Shown here piece by piece: positions 9,284 to 20,171 of a stretch of DNA of 64,000 nucleotides. Position numbers and translations under genes: made by a program. The notes under the pieces were generated by a model. That model saw only the letters and a program-made list of their open reading frames with translations, ran no database searches and was not told the DNA's origin. The stretch spans positions 248,001 to 312,000 of the forward strand of contig NZ_AP022333.1 of assembly GCF_009936375.1 (NCBI RefSeq). The letters are read 5' to 3'. Each line of letters opens with the position of its first letter. Position 1 is the stretch's first letter. This DNA is from Methylosinus sp. C49 (GTDB lineage: Bacteria; Pseudomonadota; Alphaproteobacteria; Rhizobiales; Beijerinckiaceae).

Positions 9284-9634
9284 ATGAGCCTGGCTCGATA
9301 TGCGGATGACGGGATTTTCGCGCCGCGCAAGATCGCGGACATGCTCCGCACCTCGAGCGAGGAGATCGCCCGCACGGCCGGCCTGGGCAAGGACGCCGTG
9401 CAGCGGGCCGGCCGGCTTCGCTCCGACAAGACGCAGCGTCGCCTGCGGGAGATGGTCGAGATCCTCAACAAGGTCGAGCCGCGCTTCGGCTCGGCGCTTC
9501 TGGCCTATGCCTGGTACCGCTCGGAACCGCTCGCCGGCTTTTCCGGCTTCACCGCCATGCAGCTCGTCAAGAGCGGCCGGGCCGACGAGGTGCTCGATTA
9601 TATCGACGCCGTCGACGCGGGCGTCCACGCCTGA
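9284..9634 (+). CDS. Xre/MbcA/ParS-type antitoxin (DUF2384) of a RES toxin pair
   Basis: A 116-residue protein. The N-terminal part (about 10-55; KIADMLRTSSEEIARTAGLGKDAV) is Xre-like helix-turn-helix. The C-terminal DUF2384 part (about 57-110) includes PRFGSALLAYAWYRSEPL, GFSGFTAMQLV and the RADEVLDYID tail typical of MbcA/ParS antitoxins. In characterised pairs this protein neutralises the NAD-degrading RES toxin and represses the operon through an upstream palindrome, which is present here at 9232-9257. The start has a strong SD (GGAGG, 9272-9276). Its TGA overlaps the inferred CTG start of the toxin gene. Confidence 0.9.
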   Translation: MSLARYADDGIFAPRKIADMLRTSSEEIARTAGLGKDAVQRAGRLRSDKTQRRLREMVEILNKVEPRFGSALLAYAWYRSEPLAGFSGFTAMQLVKSGRADEVLDYIDAVDAGVHA

Positions 9635-10140
9635 GCGCGGCCATAGCCTTTAAGGGCAAGCTCTATCGAGCGCTCAATCCCGTCTATGCGCGCGAGCCGC
9701 TCTCGGGCTACGGGGCCGCTCTGCATGGCGGCCGCTTCAATCCCAAAGGCGTTCCCGCGCTCTATTGCTGCCTCTCCATCATGACCGCCATTCGGGAGGC
9801 CAATCAGGTCGGCAATCTGCAGCCCACCACGCTCGTCTCCTACGACGCCGATCTCGAACGAATATTCGATACGCGGGATGCGACGGCGCTCGCGAGCGAA
9901 GGCATGGACGCCGCCGCTCTCGCGGCTTCGACTTGGCGCGACGAGATGCGCGCGAGCGGCGAAGCGAGAACGCAGAGCTTCGCCCGGCGCCTGATCGGCG
10001 CCGGATATTGCGGGCTGCTGGTTCGCAGCTTCGCCCCGGGAACGAGCGAGGACGATCTCAACCTCGTGCTCTGGTCATGGGGAAACGCCCCTCCGTCCTA
10101 TCTGTCGCCGATCGACGACGAAGGTCGCCTGTCGAGGTGA
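9631..10140 (+). CDS. RES-domain toxin, inferred CTG start
   Basis: The frame reads SAAIAFKGKLYRALNP, then GGRFNPKG, MTAIREANQVGNLQP and a C-terminal YLSPIDDEG: a RES-family toxin of about 169 residues that carries the conserved Arg and Glu positions. Characterised RES toxins degrade NAD+ and cause stasis. The frame has no ATG, GTG or TTG before the internal ATG at 9781, which would delete 50 residues including the catalytic Arg and GGRFN. The best start is CTG at 9631-9633, overlapping the antitoxin stop as CTGA, so translation is probably coupled and weak. An undetected sequence error is the alternative explanation. It converges with topB with only 17 bp between them. Confidence 0.82.
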   Translation: MSAAIAFKGKLYRALNPVYAREPLSGYGAALHGGRFNPKGVPALYCCLSIMTAIREANQVGNLQPTTLVSYDADLERIFDTRDATALASEGMDAAALAASTWRDEMRASGEARTQSFARRLIGAGYCGLLVRSFAPGTSEDDLNLVLWSWGNAPPSYLSPIDDEGRLSR

Positions 10141-10157
10141 CCCGAAAGACGCGGGCG

Positions 10158-12293
10158 CTATCTCGCATGCTCGTCGAGAAATTTGCGGCAGGCGTCGAAG
10201 TCCTGCCGATAGCCTTCGGGCAATTTCACTTTCTTGGTCCGCGAAAGATTTTGCGCATAGGCGACCATTTTCTCGGTCGGCGCTTTGGCGCGACTAGCGC
10301 GCTCTTCGCCGACGCTCTCCTGCGAGGCGGGTGATTTCGCCTTCGACGCACGACGACGCGGACCCGCGCTCGCGCGCTTCGGCGCCGCGGCGCGAATATC
10401 GGCCGGTCCGCCGCGGCGGCGGCGCCCCGATCGACGCGCCGGCGCCGGCGCCGTCAACTCGACTTTTCCATTCGATTTTTCGACCAGAGCGTCGATCAGC
10501 TCGCCCGCAGCTGTGGCGACGCCGTCGATGACGGCGTGATAATCCGCCTTGCCGACGAGAATCTCATCGAGGCGCATCTCCCACAGAGCCGTCGTCGCCG
10601 GATCGACGAGCGCGGGCGCGGCGCCGCGCAGCAGCTCGAACAATTGCAGCCCGGCGGGCGTCGGAAGCACCAGCTTGCCATCCGCTGTCAACAGATTCTG
10701 CCGCTTCAATCCCTTGATGATCTCGGCCCGCGTCGCCGGAGTGCCGATCCCCTTGGCTTCCTTCAGCCGGTCGCGAAGCGCGACATCATCGACGAAGCGC
10801 CACGCATTCTGCATCGCATCGACGAGCGTGCCTTCATTGTATCGAGGCGGCGGCTGCGTTCTCTTCGCTTCCACGCGCGGCTCGGACAGGCTTGCGCGCT
10901 CGCCGTCGCGGAGCGCGGGCAGCGTCTGCTCGGCCTCTGTCTCGGCGTCCGGCTCGATCGCCTGATAGACCGCCTTCCAGCCGAGCCGCAGCGGAATCCG
11001 CCCGACCGCGCGAAACTCGGCCGCGCTTCGGCCCGTGATCGGAACGGCCATTGTGACGATGGTCTGCCGATATTCGTAATCGGGCATCACGGCGGCGAGA
11101 TAGGAACGGCAGATGAGCGCGAACAGCCGCTTCTCATCCTCGTCGAGACGCGCCAAGCGGACTTCGAGATCGTCCAGAACATTGACATTGGGCACGACCG
11201 CATGATGCGAGACGCCCTCCAGCGCCTTGTCGCAAAAATGGCCGGACTTGCCGCGTCGGATCACCGGAGCGGCGATCTCCAGCCGCGCGAAGCCGCGCAG
11301 ACGCGTCAGCGCGGCGAAGATCGCCGGCGCGTCGCCGATCTGATTTTCGCTCAGATAGCGCGCTTCCGCCCGCGGATAGGTGATGAGCTTCTTGCCATCG
11401 CCATCATAGAGCGCCTGCGCCACGGACAGCGTCTTGTCGGCGGTCCATCCCCAGCGTTGGCCGCAGGTCTTCTGCAAGGAGGGGAGATCGAAGAGACGCG
11501 GCGGCGCCTGCCGCTTTTCATCGACGGCGACGCCGAGAGGCCCCTGATGGCCGCTGGCGGCTCTGGCGATCGTCTCGGCCTCGGCGCGCGTCTTGATCCG
11601 CGCCTTGGGCGCCGGAGCATGGCGCATCGAAAAGCTGCCGCCTTCGACGGTAGCTGCCGCTACGACCTCGAAATAATCCTCCGGCCGGAAATTGCGGATT
11701 TCTAGTTCGCGAAGGCAGACGATCGCCAAGGTCGGCGTCTTGACCCTGCCGATTCCGATCACGCCGCGAACGCCGGGCGAGAGCAATGTCTTCGTCACAG
11801 TCCGCGTCAGCGACAGGTTGAAAATCTGATCGGCCTGCTGGCGCGCCACCGCCGCCTCATAGAGCGGGCGCATATCGGCGTTGGGCTTCAGCCGGGCGAA
11901 GGCCTGCTGCAGCGTCTTCGGGTCCTGCGCGGTGAACAGAGCCCGCCGCACACGCCCGCGATAGCCGAGATGATCCAGGATTTCCTGGCCGATCAGCTGT
12001 CCTTCGCGGTCGCAGTCGGTCGCGAGTATCACATCGTCGCAGGCGGAGAGCGCCGTCGCTATGGCCCGGAGCTTCGCGGATTTATTGCCCTGCGAGGCTT
12101 CGCGAGTCGGATAGAGCCCGTCCGGCTTGAGGACGACGCAGGACCAGCGCTTCCAGACGGGGTTGATCTCCTCGGGCTCGGCCAAGCGAAGCAAATGGCC
12201 CTCGGCCGGCAGAATCTGCCCGAAGCGCGCGCCGAGCGCCGCACGAAGATCCTTCGCCTGACTGGCCTTTTCCGTGATGATCAGTGTCGCCAT
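10158..12293 (-). CDS. topB: DNA topoisomerase III (type IA)
   Basis: A 711-residue type IA topoisomerase that relaxes or decatenates single-strand-containing DNA. The TOPRIM domain begins at the start (MATLIITEKASQAKDLR) and carries TDCDREGQLIGQEI near 90-105. The catalytic tyrosine lies in GKKLITYPRAEARYLSE near residue 320, and GIGTPATRAEIIKGL is conserved further on. The C-terminus is a basic Arg/Lys/Ala-rich tail followed by a short helical segment (PTEKMVAYAQNLSRTKK) rather than zinc fingers. The ATG at 12293 matches the family N-terminus; in-frame codons 63 bases upstream do not. It is the kind of topB often found on accessory DNA, and it lies between a toxin-antitoxin pair and a conflict-system operon. 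Confidence 0.93.
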   Translation of the reverse strand: MATLIITEKASQAKDLRAALGARFGQILPAEGHLLRLAEPEEINPVWKRWSCVVLKPDGLYPTREASQGNKSAKLRAIATALSACDDVILATDCDREGQLIGQEILDHLGYRGRVRRALFTAQDPKTLQQAFARLKPNADMRPLYEAAVARQQADQIFNLSLTRTVTKTLLSPGVRGVIGIGRVKTPTLAIVCLRELEIRNFRPEDYFEVVAAATVEGGSFSMRHAPAPKARIKTRAEAETIARAASGHQGPLGVAVDEKRQAPPRLFDLPSLQKTCGQRWGWTADKTLSVAQALYDGDGKKLITYPRAEARYLSENQIGDAPAIFAALTRLRGFARLEIAAPVIRRGKSGHFCDKALEGVSHHAVVPNVNVLDDLEVRLARLDEDEKRLFALICRSYLAAVMPDYEYRQTIVTMAVPITGRSAAEFRAVGRIPLRLGWKAVYQAIEPDAETEAEQTLPALRDGERASLSEPRVEAKRTQPPPRYNEGTLVDAMQNAWRFVDDVALRDRLKEAKGIGTPATRAEIIKGLKRQNLLTADGKLVLPTPAGLQLFELLRGAAPALVDPATTALWEMRLDEILVGKADYHAVIDGVATAAGELIDALVEKSNGKVELTAPAPARRSGRRRRGGPADIRAAAPKRASAGPRRRASKAKSPASQESVGEERASRAKAPTEKMVAYAQNLSRTKKVKLPEGYRQDFDACRKFLDEHAR

Positions 12294-12419
12294 GCGCCAA
12301 TGCCGAATCGAACAGAATTTCAGCGTAGCGCATGTATGAGAACGAACAAAGAACAAACTCGGTGGGCGATAACGCCTGCGACGTCGGCGAGCGCTCGTCG
12401 CGCGCGGACTCGCTAAGCG

Positions 12420-15400
12420 TCACGCGAGCCCATCGTCGAGCTCTCGCGGCTCGGCCGCCGCCTCCGCGATCGACATTCGCCACAGATCGACGAGGCGGCG
12501 CTCGTCGGCGCGCGCGCGATAGTCTTGCAGCGCCTGCGACTGCTCCTCGACGATCTTCCGCCAGAAGCCGCCGTCCTCGAGCAGGGCGATGACCATATTC
12601 GCCATGGCGCCGATGTCGTCCGGCGCGATGCGAAGCCCGGCGCGCAGCGCTTCTGCGGCGCCGGACTCTTTAGCGTAGACGACCGGAACGCCGCGCTCCA
12701 TGGCTTCCAATATCACCATTCCGAAGGGCTCGGCTCGCGAGGGGACGACGACGACGCTGGCGCCGCCATAGGCGTGGCCGCGCTCGTTCCAGCCCAAGGG
12801 ACCGCGCCAGACGACCGTGCGGTCGCGCAGGCGCGCCCTCTCCTCGCCGTCGCCGAAGACTTCGAAGCGCGCGGTTACGCCCGCGCGGCTCACGCGATCG
12901 GCGAGGTCGCAGAAGCGGTCGAGACCTTTCTGGCGGGCCAGGCGGCCGATGAAAACGACGCGTCGGCTGGTCGGATCGCCGCGCTGGACCGAGGAGCCCG
13001 CAGCCTCGGGAGCCGTGTTTGGAATGACCGCGATGCGATCATCGAGGGCGTAGTATCGATCGATGAGCGCTCGGCGCGTGACGTCGCTCGGGGCGACGAG
13101 ACGCGTCGCCGCATTGACGGCGCCCTGCTCGATTCGCTCGATCAAATAATCGCCGCCATCGGGACGCCGGTCGATCTCGAGGGAATGGAAATGCGCGACC
13201 CAAGGGACGCCGACAAGGGTCGAGGCCGCGCGCGCGGCGTCGAAAGTGACCCAATCATGCGCGTGGATGAGATCGGCGTCCGCCGTCGCGACGTAATCGC
13301 GCAAGCGTCGCTGGAACTCTTCGATGAGCCGAAAAAGAGGTGAGGCCGAGAGCGCCTGCTCGTCATAGACGGAATAGGGCGAGGGACGGCCGCCATAGCT
13401 GGACCAGGCGGGCGCGCTCGAATAGCCGCCATAGATCGACCAGGCGCGTGGCGCGCCGCCATAGCTGGACCAGATGCGATGCGACGGCTCCTCGCGCGGC
13501 GGCGGCGCCGCATCGTCCAGATAGCTCGACCAGATCGCGCCCACGGATGCGGTCGACCAGCTCGCGGGCGTCTGATCGTAGGGAGAGGGCGCTCGCTTTC
13601 CCTCCTCTGGCGGGGCAATTCCCAGCGCCACGACCGGCGTTCCATCGCCGAACGGGTCGAAGATCAGCCTCGCGCGCTCCCAGGGCGCGACGACGGTGAC
13701 GCGCGCGCCGTCGCGGCGCAGCTTACGGACCAGCGCATGGCAGGCTGTCCACACGCCGCCGACGACGAGCGGCGGAATCTCCCACATCAGCATGAGAATA
13801 TGCGGTCTGTCGCCGGAGAATCGTCGCGGGCGCGGGCGCAGGCGCGCCGTCAGCAGGCGCAGCGCGCGGCCGCTCTCGTCCGGCGCGAGCAGCAGAGGCC
13901 GTCGCGGATGGAAGGCGATGTCGACAGCGTCCTCGCTCGCCTGCGTCGCGACCGGGATAAAGGCGAGGCGGCGCCCTTGGTCCATGCGCCAGAGCCGCAA
14001 TCCATCGTCCGCGCGCGAAGCGAGAATCTGTCGCGAATGGTCGATCGACAGAGCCCGGATCGGGCCGCTATGTCCGTCGAGCAGGCGCAGCGGCGATTTC
14101 GGCGTGTCGGGAACCGGGCGCGCGGAGGAGACCATTCGGTCGATGCGCCAGACGGCGATGCGCCCTTCGGCGTCGCCGCTGATCAGCAGCTCGCCGTCAT
14201 TCGTCCAAGCGACGCTATGCGGCGGCGCGCCGCTGCTGGGCAGGCGGACGACGACATGCGGCTCGCGTCCGTCCATGACGACGACGCCGGGCGCATCGGT
14301 CATGGCGAGCGCGATCCAATCCCCCGACCAGGCGAGCTGACGGATCGTTCCGGGCAAGAAGGAGGACACTCGCGGTCCCGGCTCGTCGGGGGCCAAATTT
14401 ACCAGAGTGGCGTCGCTCCCCCCGACGGCCAGCGAGCGGCCGTCGGCCGCCCAGCCGAGCGCGCTCACGGGCTCGTCCAAAGGAATTTCGATCGGCTCCC
14501 AGCTCGGGAGGCGGTGGACGACCAGCCGCGGCGCCGCGCCGCCCACGGCCAGCGCGGCGCCATCCGGCCGCCAGGCGACGCGCTCGCCGACGAGACTGCG
14601 CTCGATCGACCCCGAGACGGCGCGAATCTCGACGCGGCCCTCCTGGTCCGCCATGGCGAAAAGCTCGCCATTGGGCGACCAGGCGAGATCGCGCAGGCGT
14701 CCGCCCTTCCGCTCGATCCTGCGCTCGAGCGTCAGCTCGATCTCGTCCGATTGCTCCCATCCGCCTGCGAGGCGGTCGGCGAGCGCGGCATAGGCGCCTC
14801 CGTAGCGGCGCAGCGCCTCGGCGCCCAGCCGCGCGAAAGGCCGGCCGCCGATCGGCAGAGCCAAGGGGCCGGAGCCGCTGTCATCGGCGAGCGCGGCGGC
14901 GAAAGAGCGCGGCCGCCCCGCCTCGCCGGCGACGAAAGCGGAGACCGCGTCGAGGACGCGCGCCGTGACCGCCATCGCCTCGGCGGCCGTCTGGCCTTCG
15001 CGCAGCAGGTCGCGGATGAGCGGATCGTGAAAATCATACTCGACGTCGTCCGGGTCGGCCTGCGTCTCCTCGGTCATGGGCCGGATGAGGCCGCCGAGCA
15101 GCACTTCCGCGAGATGGGCGTGGCGCGAGCTCGGCATCATCAAATGCTGGACGAGCCGCATCACCGGCAGGCTCAGCGGCGCGCCGGCGAGATAGGCCGC
15201 GAGCTGGCGCGCCGGCGCCGAGGCGGAGGCGGCGAAACGGCGCACGCGCTCGCGCGGACCGAGCGGCGGCGGCGCGCCCGCATCATCCTCGGCGCCCCAG
15301 GCTTCCGCCGGCGGCGGCGGCAGGAAACGGGAGAGCCGCACGCCGGAGACGGTCACGCCGCCGCGCCCGGCCGTCACCGCCGCCCAGCGCGCGATCGGCT

Positions 15401-16387
15401 CCGGGTCGAGGGTCATCACCGGCAAGGGCGGCGACGCGTCTCCGTCTGCGGTCGTCCCGCGAAGCCGGGTGTTGGGCAGGCCCGGCGCCTCGGCGCGCAG
15501 CCGCAGATCGGCGAGGCCGAGCGGCGTGCGCGGCCACATTCGCTGCGGAAGCAGCTGGACGAGCGCCAGCGGCCCGCGCCCGGCCCAGGCCCGCAGCGCC
15601 TCATGCATGCGCCCGTCGCGCCACCACGGGCCGACGCAATCGCTCGCCACCAGCACGATGCGTCGCCCCGCCGGGTCCTGAAGCTCGCCGAGGCTGCGCG
15701 GCGCCTGCCGCGTGAGCGCGCGCGAATCCGCGAGCAGACGCGGCCCGTGATCGCCGTCGAAATGGAGCCGCCAGCCGCGCACGTCGCGAAACGCCCCATG
15801 CCGTTCGAGAAGCCGGCGCAGCTCGCCGATGGTCGGCTCCCAGAGTCGCAGCGAATCGCCGGCGTCGATGACGAGCGCGACATCCCCCGAGCGCTCGCGC
15901 ATCGGCGCGAAGACGGGAAGCCAGACATTTTCCTCGACGATGCGGCGAACCGTCTCCTCCTCGTCGAGCGCGCGGCGATGCGGCGAGGCGACGCGCCTGC
16001 GCAGCGGGCTCAGCGCCCGACCGATCTCGAGCGCATGGGGAAGCGCCGGCAGGCCCGCGACGCGAAGGCCGATCGCTCGTCGTCCTTCGCCGCCGCGCCG
16101 CGAGGGACGATAGAGGTCGGAGAAATCGTCTCTGGGACGCTTCTCATCGTCGGCTCGCCGGCTCGTCGCCGTCTCGGCGGGCGGAGGCGGCGGCGGAGTT
16201 TCGCCCGCGCGCGGCGCTTCGACCACGGGCGTGACGACGGTCGAGGGCGCCGTCGACGGCTTCGGCGACGGCGACTGCGCCACGGGCTCGACCGGGCCGA
16301 GCCGGGCGGCGAGCCACAGCGCCTCGGCGATCTGGAGCGGCTCGATCTCAAGGCCGCTCTCCTCGAGGCGGCGGATCAGCGCGTCGA

Positions 16388-16391
<4 letters not shown>
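12420..16391 (-). CDS. SAV_2336-like vWA / WD40 / GT4 glycosyltransferase fusion, inferred CTG start
   Basis: About 1,323 residues. An N-terminal helical segment (IDALIRRLEESGLEI, then IAEALWLAARL) and a vWA-like domain near 130-330 (DVALVIDAGDSLRLWEP) match SAV_2336-type partners of MoxR ATPases. A helical middle follows, then WD40-like blades about 560-860 (LRDLAWSPNGELFAMAD, LLDGHSGPIRALSID). Next is a complete GT-B/GT4 glycosyltransferase, about 865-1320, with HILMLMWEIPPLVVGGVW, DLIHAHDW, VVFIGRLARQKGLDRF and EPFGMVILEAME. Inside its first half, near 944-1013, sit imperfect repeats around W-S-x-Y-G-G. The gene follows MoxR directly. The first standard start, GTG 16283, would drop the conserved N-terminal helices. 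CTG at 16391 overlaps the MoxR TGA as CTGA and fits the family N-terminus. Inferred role: sensor/scaffold with a glycosyltransferase effector. Confidence 0.85.
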
Positions 16392-17394
<1,003 letters not shown>

Positions 17395-17398
<4 letters not shown>

Positions 17399-19251
17399 CG
17401 TCCATCTCCTGCGCGCTCTTTGGGCACAAAGGGAATGCGTCCAGGGTCGTCCCAGACGAGGCTGACGCCGAATGCCTGCTCGCCTCGATGCGCAGCGCGG
17501 CGCAGCTCCCACAGGCGGCGCGGCAGCTCGTGCATGAGCGCGCCCGTCATCAGCCGGCTCCAATGCGCGTCCGGCTCGGCGCCGGCGGGCGGCGAGCGGA
17601 ACCAGACCGCGGCCGGCAGGCCGGCGTGCCAGGCGGCGAAGAGGAAGTCCCGGTCGCCCGGGCCCAGCCATTCCGCATCGGCCGCGAAGCCGAGCGCGAT
17701 GCAGAGCTGCGGCTCCGCCTCTGGCCCCGACAATGCGTCATAGAGCTGGCGCGGCGAAAAAGATTGGCGCGTCCGCACCCAATAGGGCTCGCCGCCGAGC
17801 GGACGCGGCGTCTGCCATAGGCGCTTCCAGCGCTCGCTCCAGAGGCGGCGCACGGACCAGAGCGGGGGCCGCTCTATGTCGCGCAGAACGGACAGATAGA
17901 CGACGCCGAGAGGCTGCTGCGCGCCGAATTCGCCGGGCACGAGCCATTCGTCGAAAGGCTCGGCCAGGAGCGCGTGCGGCACGCAGAATTCGACGACGAT
18001 GACGACGGCCCCCGTGTCGCCGCCGACATAGGAGAGCTCCTGCTGCAGCGCGTCGAGCCGCGCGATCAGCGCCTGCCTCACCTCTTCGAGCGAAACCGGA
18101 CCCTCCGGGTCCCAGCCATCGGCCAGGGGCTGAATATCCTCGTCCTTGAAGACGCGAATATGGGCGATGCGTCCGAGCCGAGGCTCTCCATTCGGTCCGG
18201 GACCGAGAGGGGATGTCTCGGCGCTGAGCTCCACGGCGACGTAATAATGATGCAGCCTCGGCGCCGCGGAGCCGTCCGACGCAATGTCGAAGGCGCCGAG
18301 ACCGACCTTCTGCAGCCACGTCTCGACGCCCGGCCGCAGATCGGGCAGGCGCTCGGCGATTTCCCGAAGCAGACGCCACAGTGGCGGAGGGCCGCCATCG
18401 ACCGGAGGCGGCAGATCGGCGAGATGAGCGAGGGCGGCGCGCAGCGAGCTGTCGCTTCGCGGCGCCGCGGTCGGCGGAAGGCTGGAGCAGTAGAGCTGGC
18501 GTAGGAGATCCTGCGGCAAGGCCCGCCGGTCGACGAGCTCGACCAGCTCGCCGAGCCGCGCGCGGGCGCACCCCGCATCGACCGCTCGCCGCGTCTCGCC
18601 GAGCGCGACGAAACGCAGCGCGAGCCCCTGCCCTTCGAAATAGCGCGTGAGCTCTTTTTCGCTTTCGAGATATTCGACCGGCGTCGCCTCGAGGCTGCCA
18701 TTGCCCCAATTGCCATCGGCTTTCGCGGCCACTGCGACGAGCGCGGCGCCGACGAAGACCGCGGCTCCCGACAAGCCTCCCCAACCCTCCAGCTCTTCTG
18801 GACGGATATTTTCGACATTGACGTCGAAGCGCAGCGGCTCGGCGGAAACGGCCCAGGCGATGCCGCCGGCGACGAGACGGTCCTCGGCCCCAGCCGCTTG
18901 CGGAAATCCACGGGCCGCGCAATCGAGCTTAACCATATCGGGCGAGACACGGGCGAGCTCCACCGGCTCGTTCGGCAATCCCGTGACGGATTTTGCGAGC
19001 GCGAGGACGGCGAGATCCACTCTCTTCGACCGCCAGATGACGTCCGCGCCCTGCGCGCGCGGACGACGACGACGATGAAGAGGCTTCGTCGCGCTATCAA
19101 CCGCCTCGGCGGGGCGGACCGCCCAACGGGCGCGATCGCCGCCCGCCGCCGCGACATGGCCTGCGGTCAGCACATGACGCGAAGTGATGAGATAGCCGCT
19201 GCCGACGCTCTCGGAATCGAGGAGAATTTCAACGACGCGGGCCGCTTCCAT
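17395..19251 (-). CDS. Trypsin-like serine peptidase with VMAP-type C-terminal region
   Basis: 618 residues with no signal peptide, so cytoplasmic. A trypsin-like domain (about 1-200) has a full triad: His32 in LTAGHVA, Asp79 in RVDLAVLAL and Ser161 in GWGGLSGAAVF. A middle helical segment (about 220-330) resembles the effector-associated/VMAP-middle regions. The C-terminal half holds VIVVEFCVPHALLAEPFDEW, matching the VMAP-C signature of proteins that co-occur with MoxR and vWA partners. In that family (Aravind-group description of NTP-dependent conflict systems) a protease or other effector is unleashed on an invasion signal. It lies 24 bp after the Trypco2 gene and overlaps the MoxR gene by 4 bp. 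Substrate and trigger cannot be read from sequence. Confidence 0.88.
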
Positions 19252-19275
19252 GTGCCGCGACTCTCCCCGAGCCCG

Positions 19276-19596
19276 CTATTTCTTGCCGCCGCGCCGGATC
19301 TCGATCTTGCCCTTCTGGCCTCCGGCGTCGACCTTGACCGGAGACAACGACAGCTTGACCTTTTGCGTCTTGCTCATCTCGGCCTTTCCGCTCGCGCCGA
19401 GCGACGCCTCCGCGCCGAAGATGTGAAAGCCGATCTTGCCCTCGCCGCCGGCCTCGCGCTGCGCGACGACTTGAAACTCCATCTCGATCGGCCCGAGCTC
19501 GAATTTCACAGATTCTGTCGCCGCATCTGCGACGGCGCCGACGATCTCGGCGCGCAGAGCCTGCAGCGCCTCTCTCAAGGGAATCGTATCCGGCAT
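19276..19596 (-). CDS. Trypsin-co-occurring domain 2 (Trypco2) protein
   Basis: 106 residues consisting of one Trypco2 domain. A helix (IPLREALQALRAEIVGAVADA) precedes FELGPIEMEFQVVAQREAGGEGKI and a beta-rich end (VKLSLSPVKVDAG, GKIEIRRGGKK). The family is known for sitting beside trypsin-like effectors in conflict operons and probably recognises or delivers a signal to the peptidase. ATG 19596 is preferred: ACGAGG lies five bases upstream, and the longer ATG at 19641 overlaps a consensus TATAAT -10 box. It is the first gene of the operon Trypco2, peptidase, MoxR, vWA-WD40-GT. Confidence 0.88.
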   Translation of the reverse strand: MPDTIPLREALQALRAEIVGAVADAATESVKFELGPIEMEFQVVAQREAGGEGKIGFHIFGAEASLGASGKAEMSKTQKVKLSLSPVKVDAGGQKGKIEIRRGGKK

Positions 19597-19639
19597 CGAA
19601 GCCTCGTCAATCTGGTCAAGACGGTCTCGCAATACGCGC

Positions 19640-19666
19640 ATTATATCAGCTCGAGCGGCGCCTGGA
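19640..19666 (-). promoter_or_regulatory. Candidate promoter of the conflict operon
   Basis: On the minus strand a perfect TATAAT (19640-19645) lies about 44 bp upstream of the Trypco2 ATG at 19596. TTCCAG, 16 bp further upstream, is a mediocre -35. The -10 overlaps the longer candidate ATG at 19641, which argues for the downstream start. Confidence 0.5.
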
Positions 19667-19680
19667 AGAACAAAGCTAGA

Positions 19681-19709
19681 GAAAACGAAAAAGCCCGCCA
19701 GAGGCGGGC
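19681..19709 (-). terminator. Intrinsic terminator at the end of the siderophore/iron operon
   Basis: Read on the minus strand: GCCCGCC, loop TCT, GGCGGGC, then TTTTTCGTTTTC. The perfect 7-bp G/C stem is at 19693-19709 and the U-tract is at 19681-19692. It lies about 150 bp downstream of the DUF3325 stop and just before the conflict-operon promoter, so it separates the two minus-strand transcription units. Confidence 0.85.
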
Positions 19710-19725
19710 CATTTCGATATTTTTA

Positions 19726-19761
19726 AGAATCTGGTTGCGGGGACCCGCAACACCCGATTCT
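19726..19761. repeat. Two-tier palindromic hairpin
   Basis: Inner arms GTTGCGGG (19734-19741) and CCCGCAAC (19744-19751) are separated by GA. Outer arms AGAATC (19726-19731) and GATTCT (19756-19761) also pair. It lies between the DUF3325 stop and the terminator stem, so it may be a second terminator-associated or RNA-stabilising hairpin, or part of a small structured RNA. No U-tract follows it. Confidence 0.6.
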
Positions 19762-19862
19762 TGCTATTGGTCGAGCGCGTGGTCCCGAAGCTCGCCGCAT
19801 AAAAAGCGCTGAGAAGCCGGAGAACGAATATCCTCGTCGCGCCCGTTATAGGCGCGGCGGCG

Positions 19863-20171
19863 TCACGGACCACGCGAGACCATTCTCGCCCTTCCATTGC
19901 GAAGAGCGAGCAGGGACGTGACCGACAATGCGCCGACGCCCGAGCTCAGCGGCCAGAGCAAAGCGCCGAGTTCGACGCCCTCGCGAAGCAGGCAAAAAGC
20001 GAGGCTCGTCGTCAAAAGGCCGAAACCCGCCGCCCGGGCGCCGATCTGCATAAAGCGCGGCAATTCGGCTCGACCCGTCACGTCCCGCCAATGGCGCGGG
20101 AGAGACAGGGCGAGGGCCAAAAAGCCGAGCGCAGCAGCCCCGAATGATGCGAGCAATGGGATTTCAGACAT
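19863..20171 (-). CDS. DUF3325 small membrane protein
   Basis: 102 residues with three or four hydrophobic stretches (for example LLASFGAAALGFLALALSLP, AAGFGLLTTSLAFCLL and LLWPLSSGVGALSVTSLLAL). DUF3325 proteins are typically encoded next to PepSY-domain proteins and siderophore receptors and are taken to be inner-membrane parts of ferric-siderophore handling; the biochemical role is not established. The start overlaps the end of the PepSY gene by 8 bp. It is the last gene before the terminator at 19681-19709. Confidence 0.82.
   Translation of the reverse strand: MSEIPLLASFGAAALGFLALALSLPRHWRDVTGRAELPRFMQIGARAAGFGLLTTSLAFCLLREGVELGALLWPLSSGVGALSVTSLLALRNGRARMVSRGP

Noticed and set aside
19676-19897. 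Small minus-strand frame (73 codons) across the terminator
   Set aside because: It spans the intrinsic terminator and the nested hairpin and has no motif. It also overlaps the DUF3325 end.
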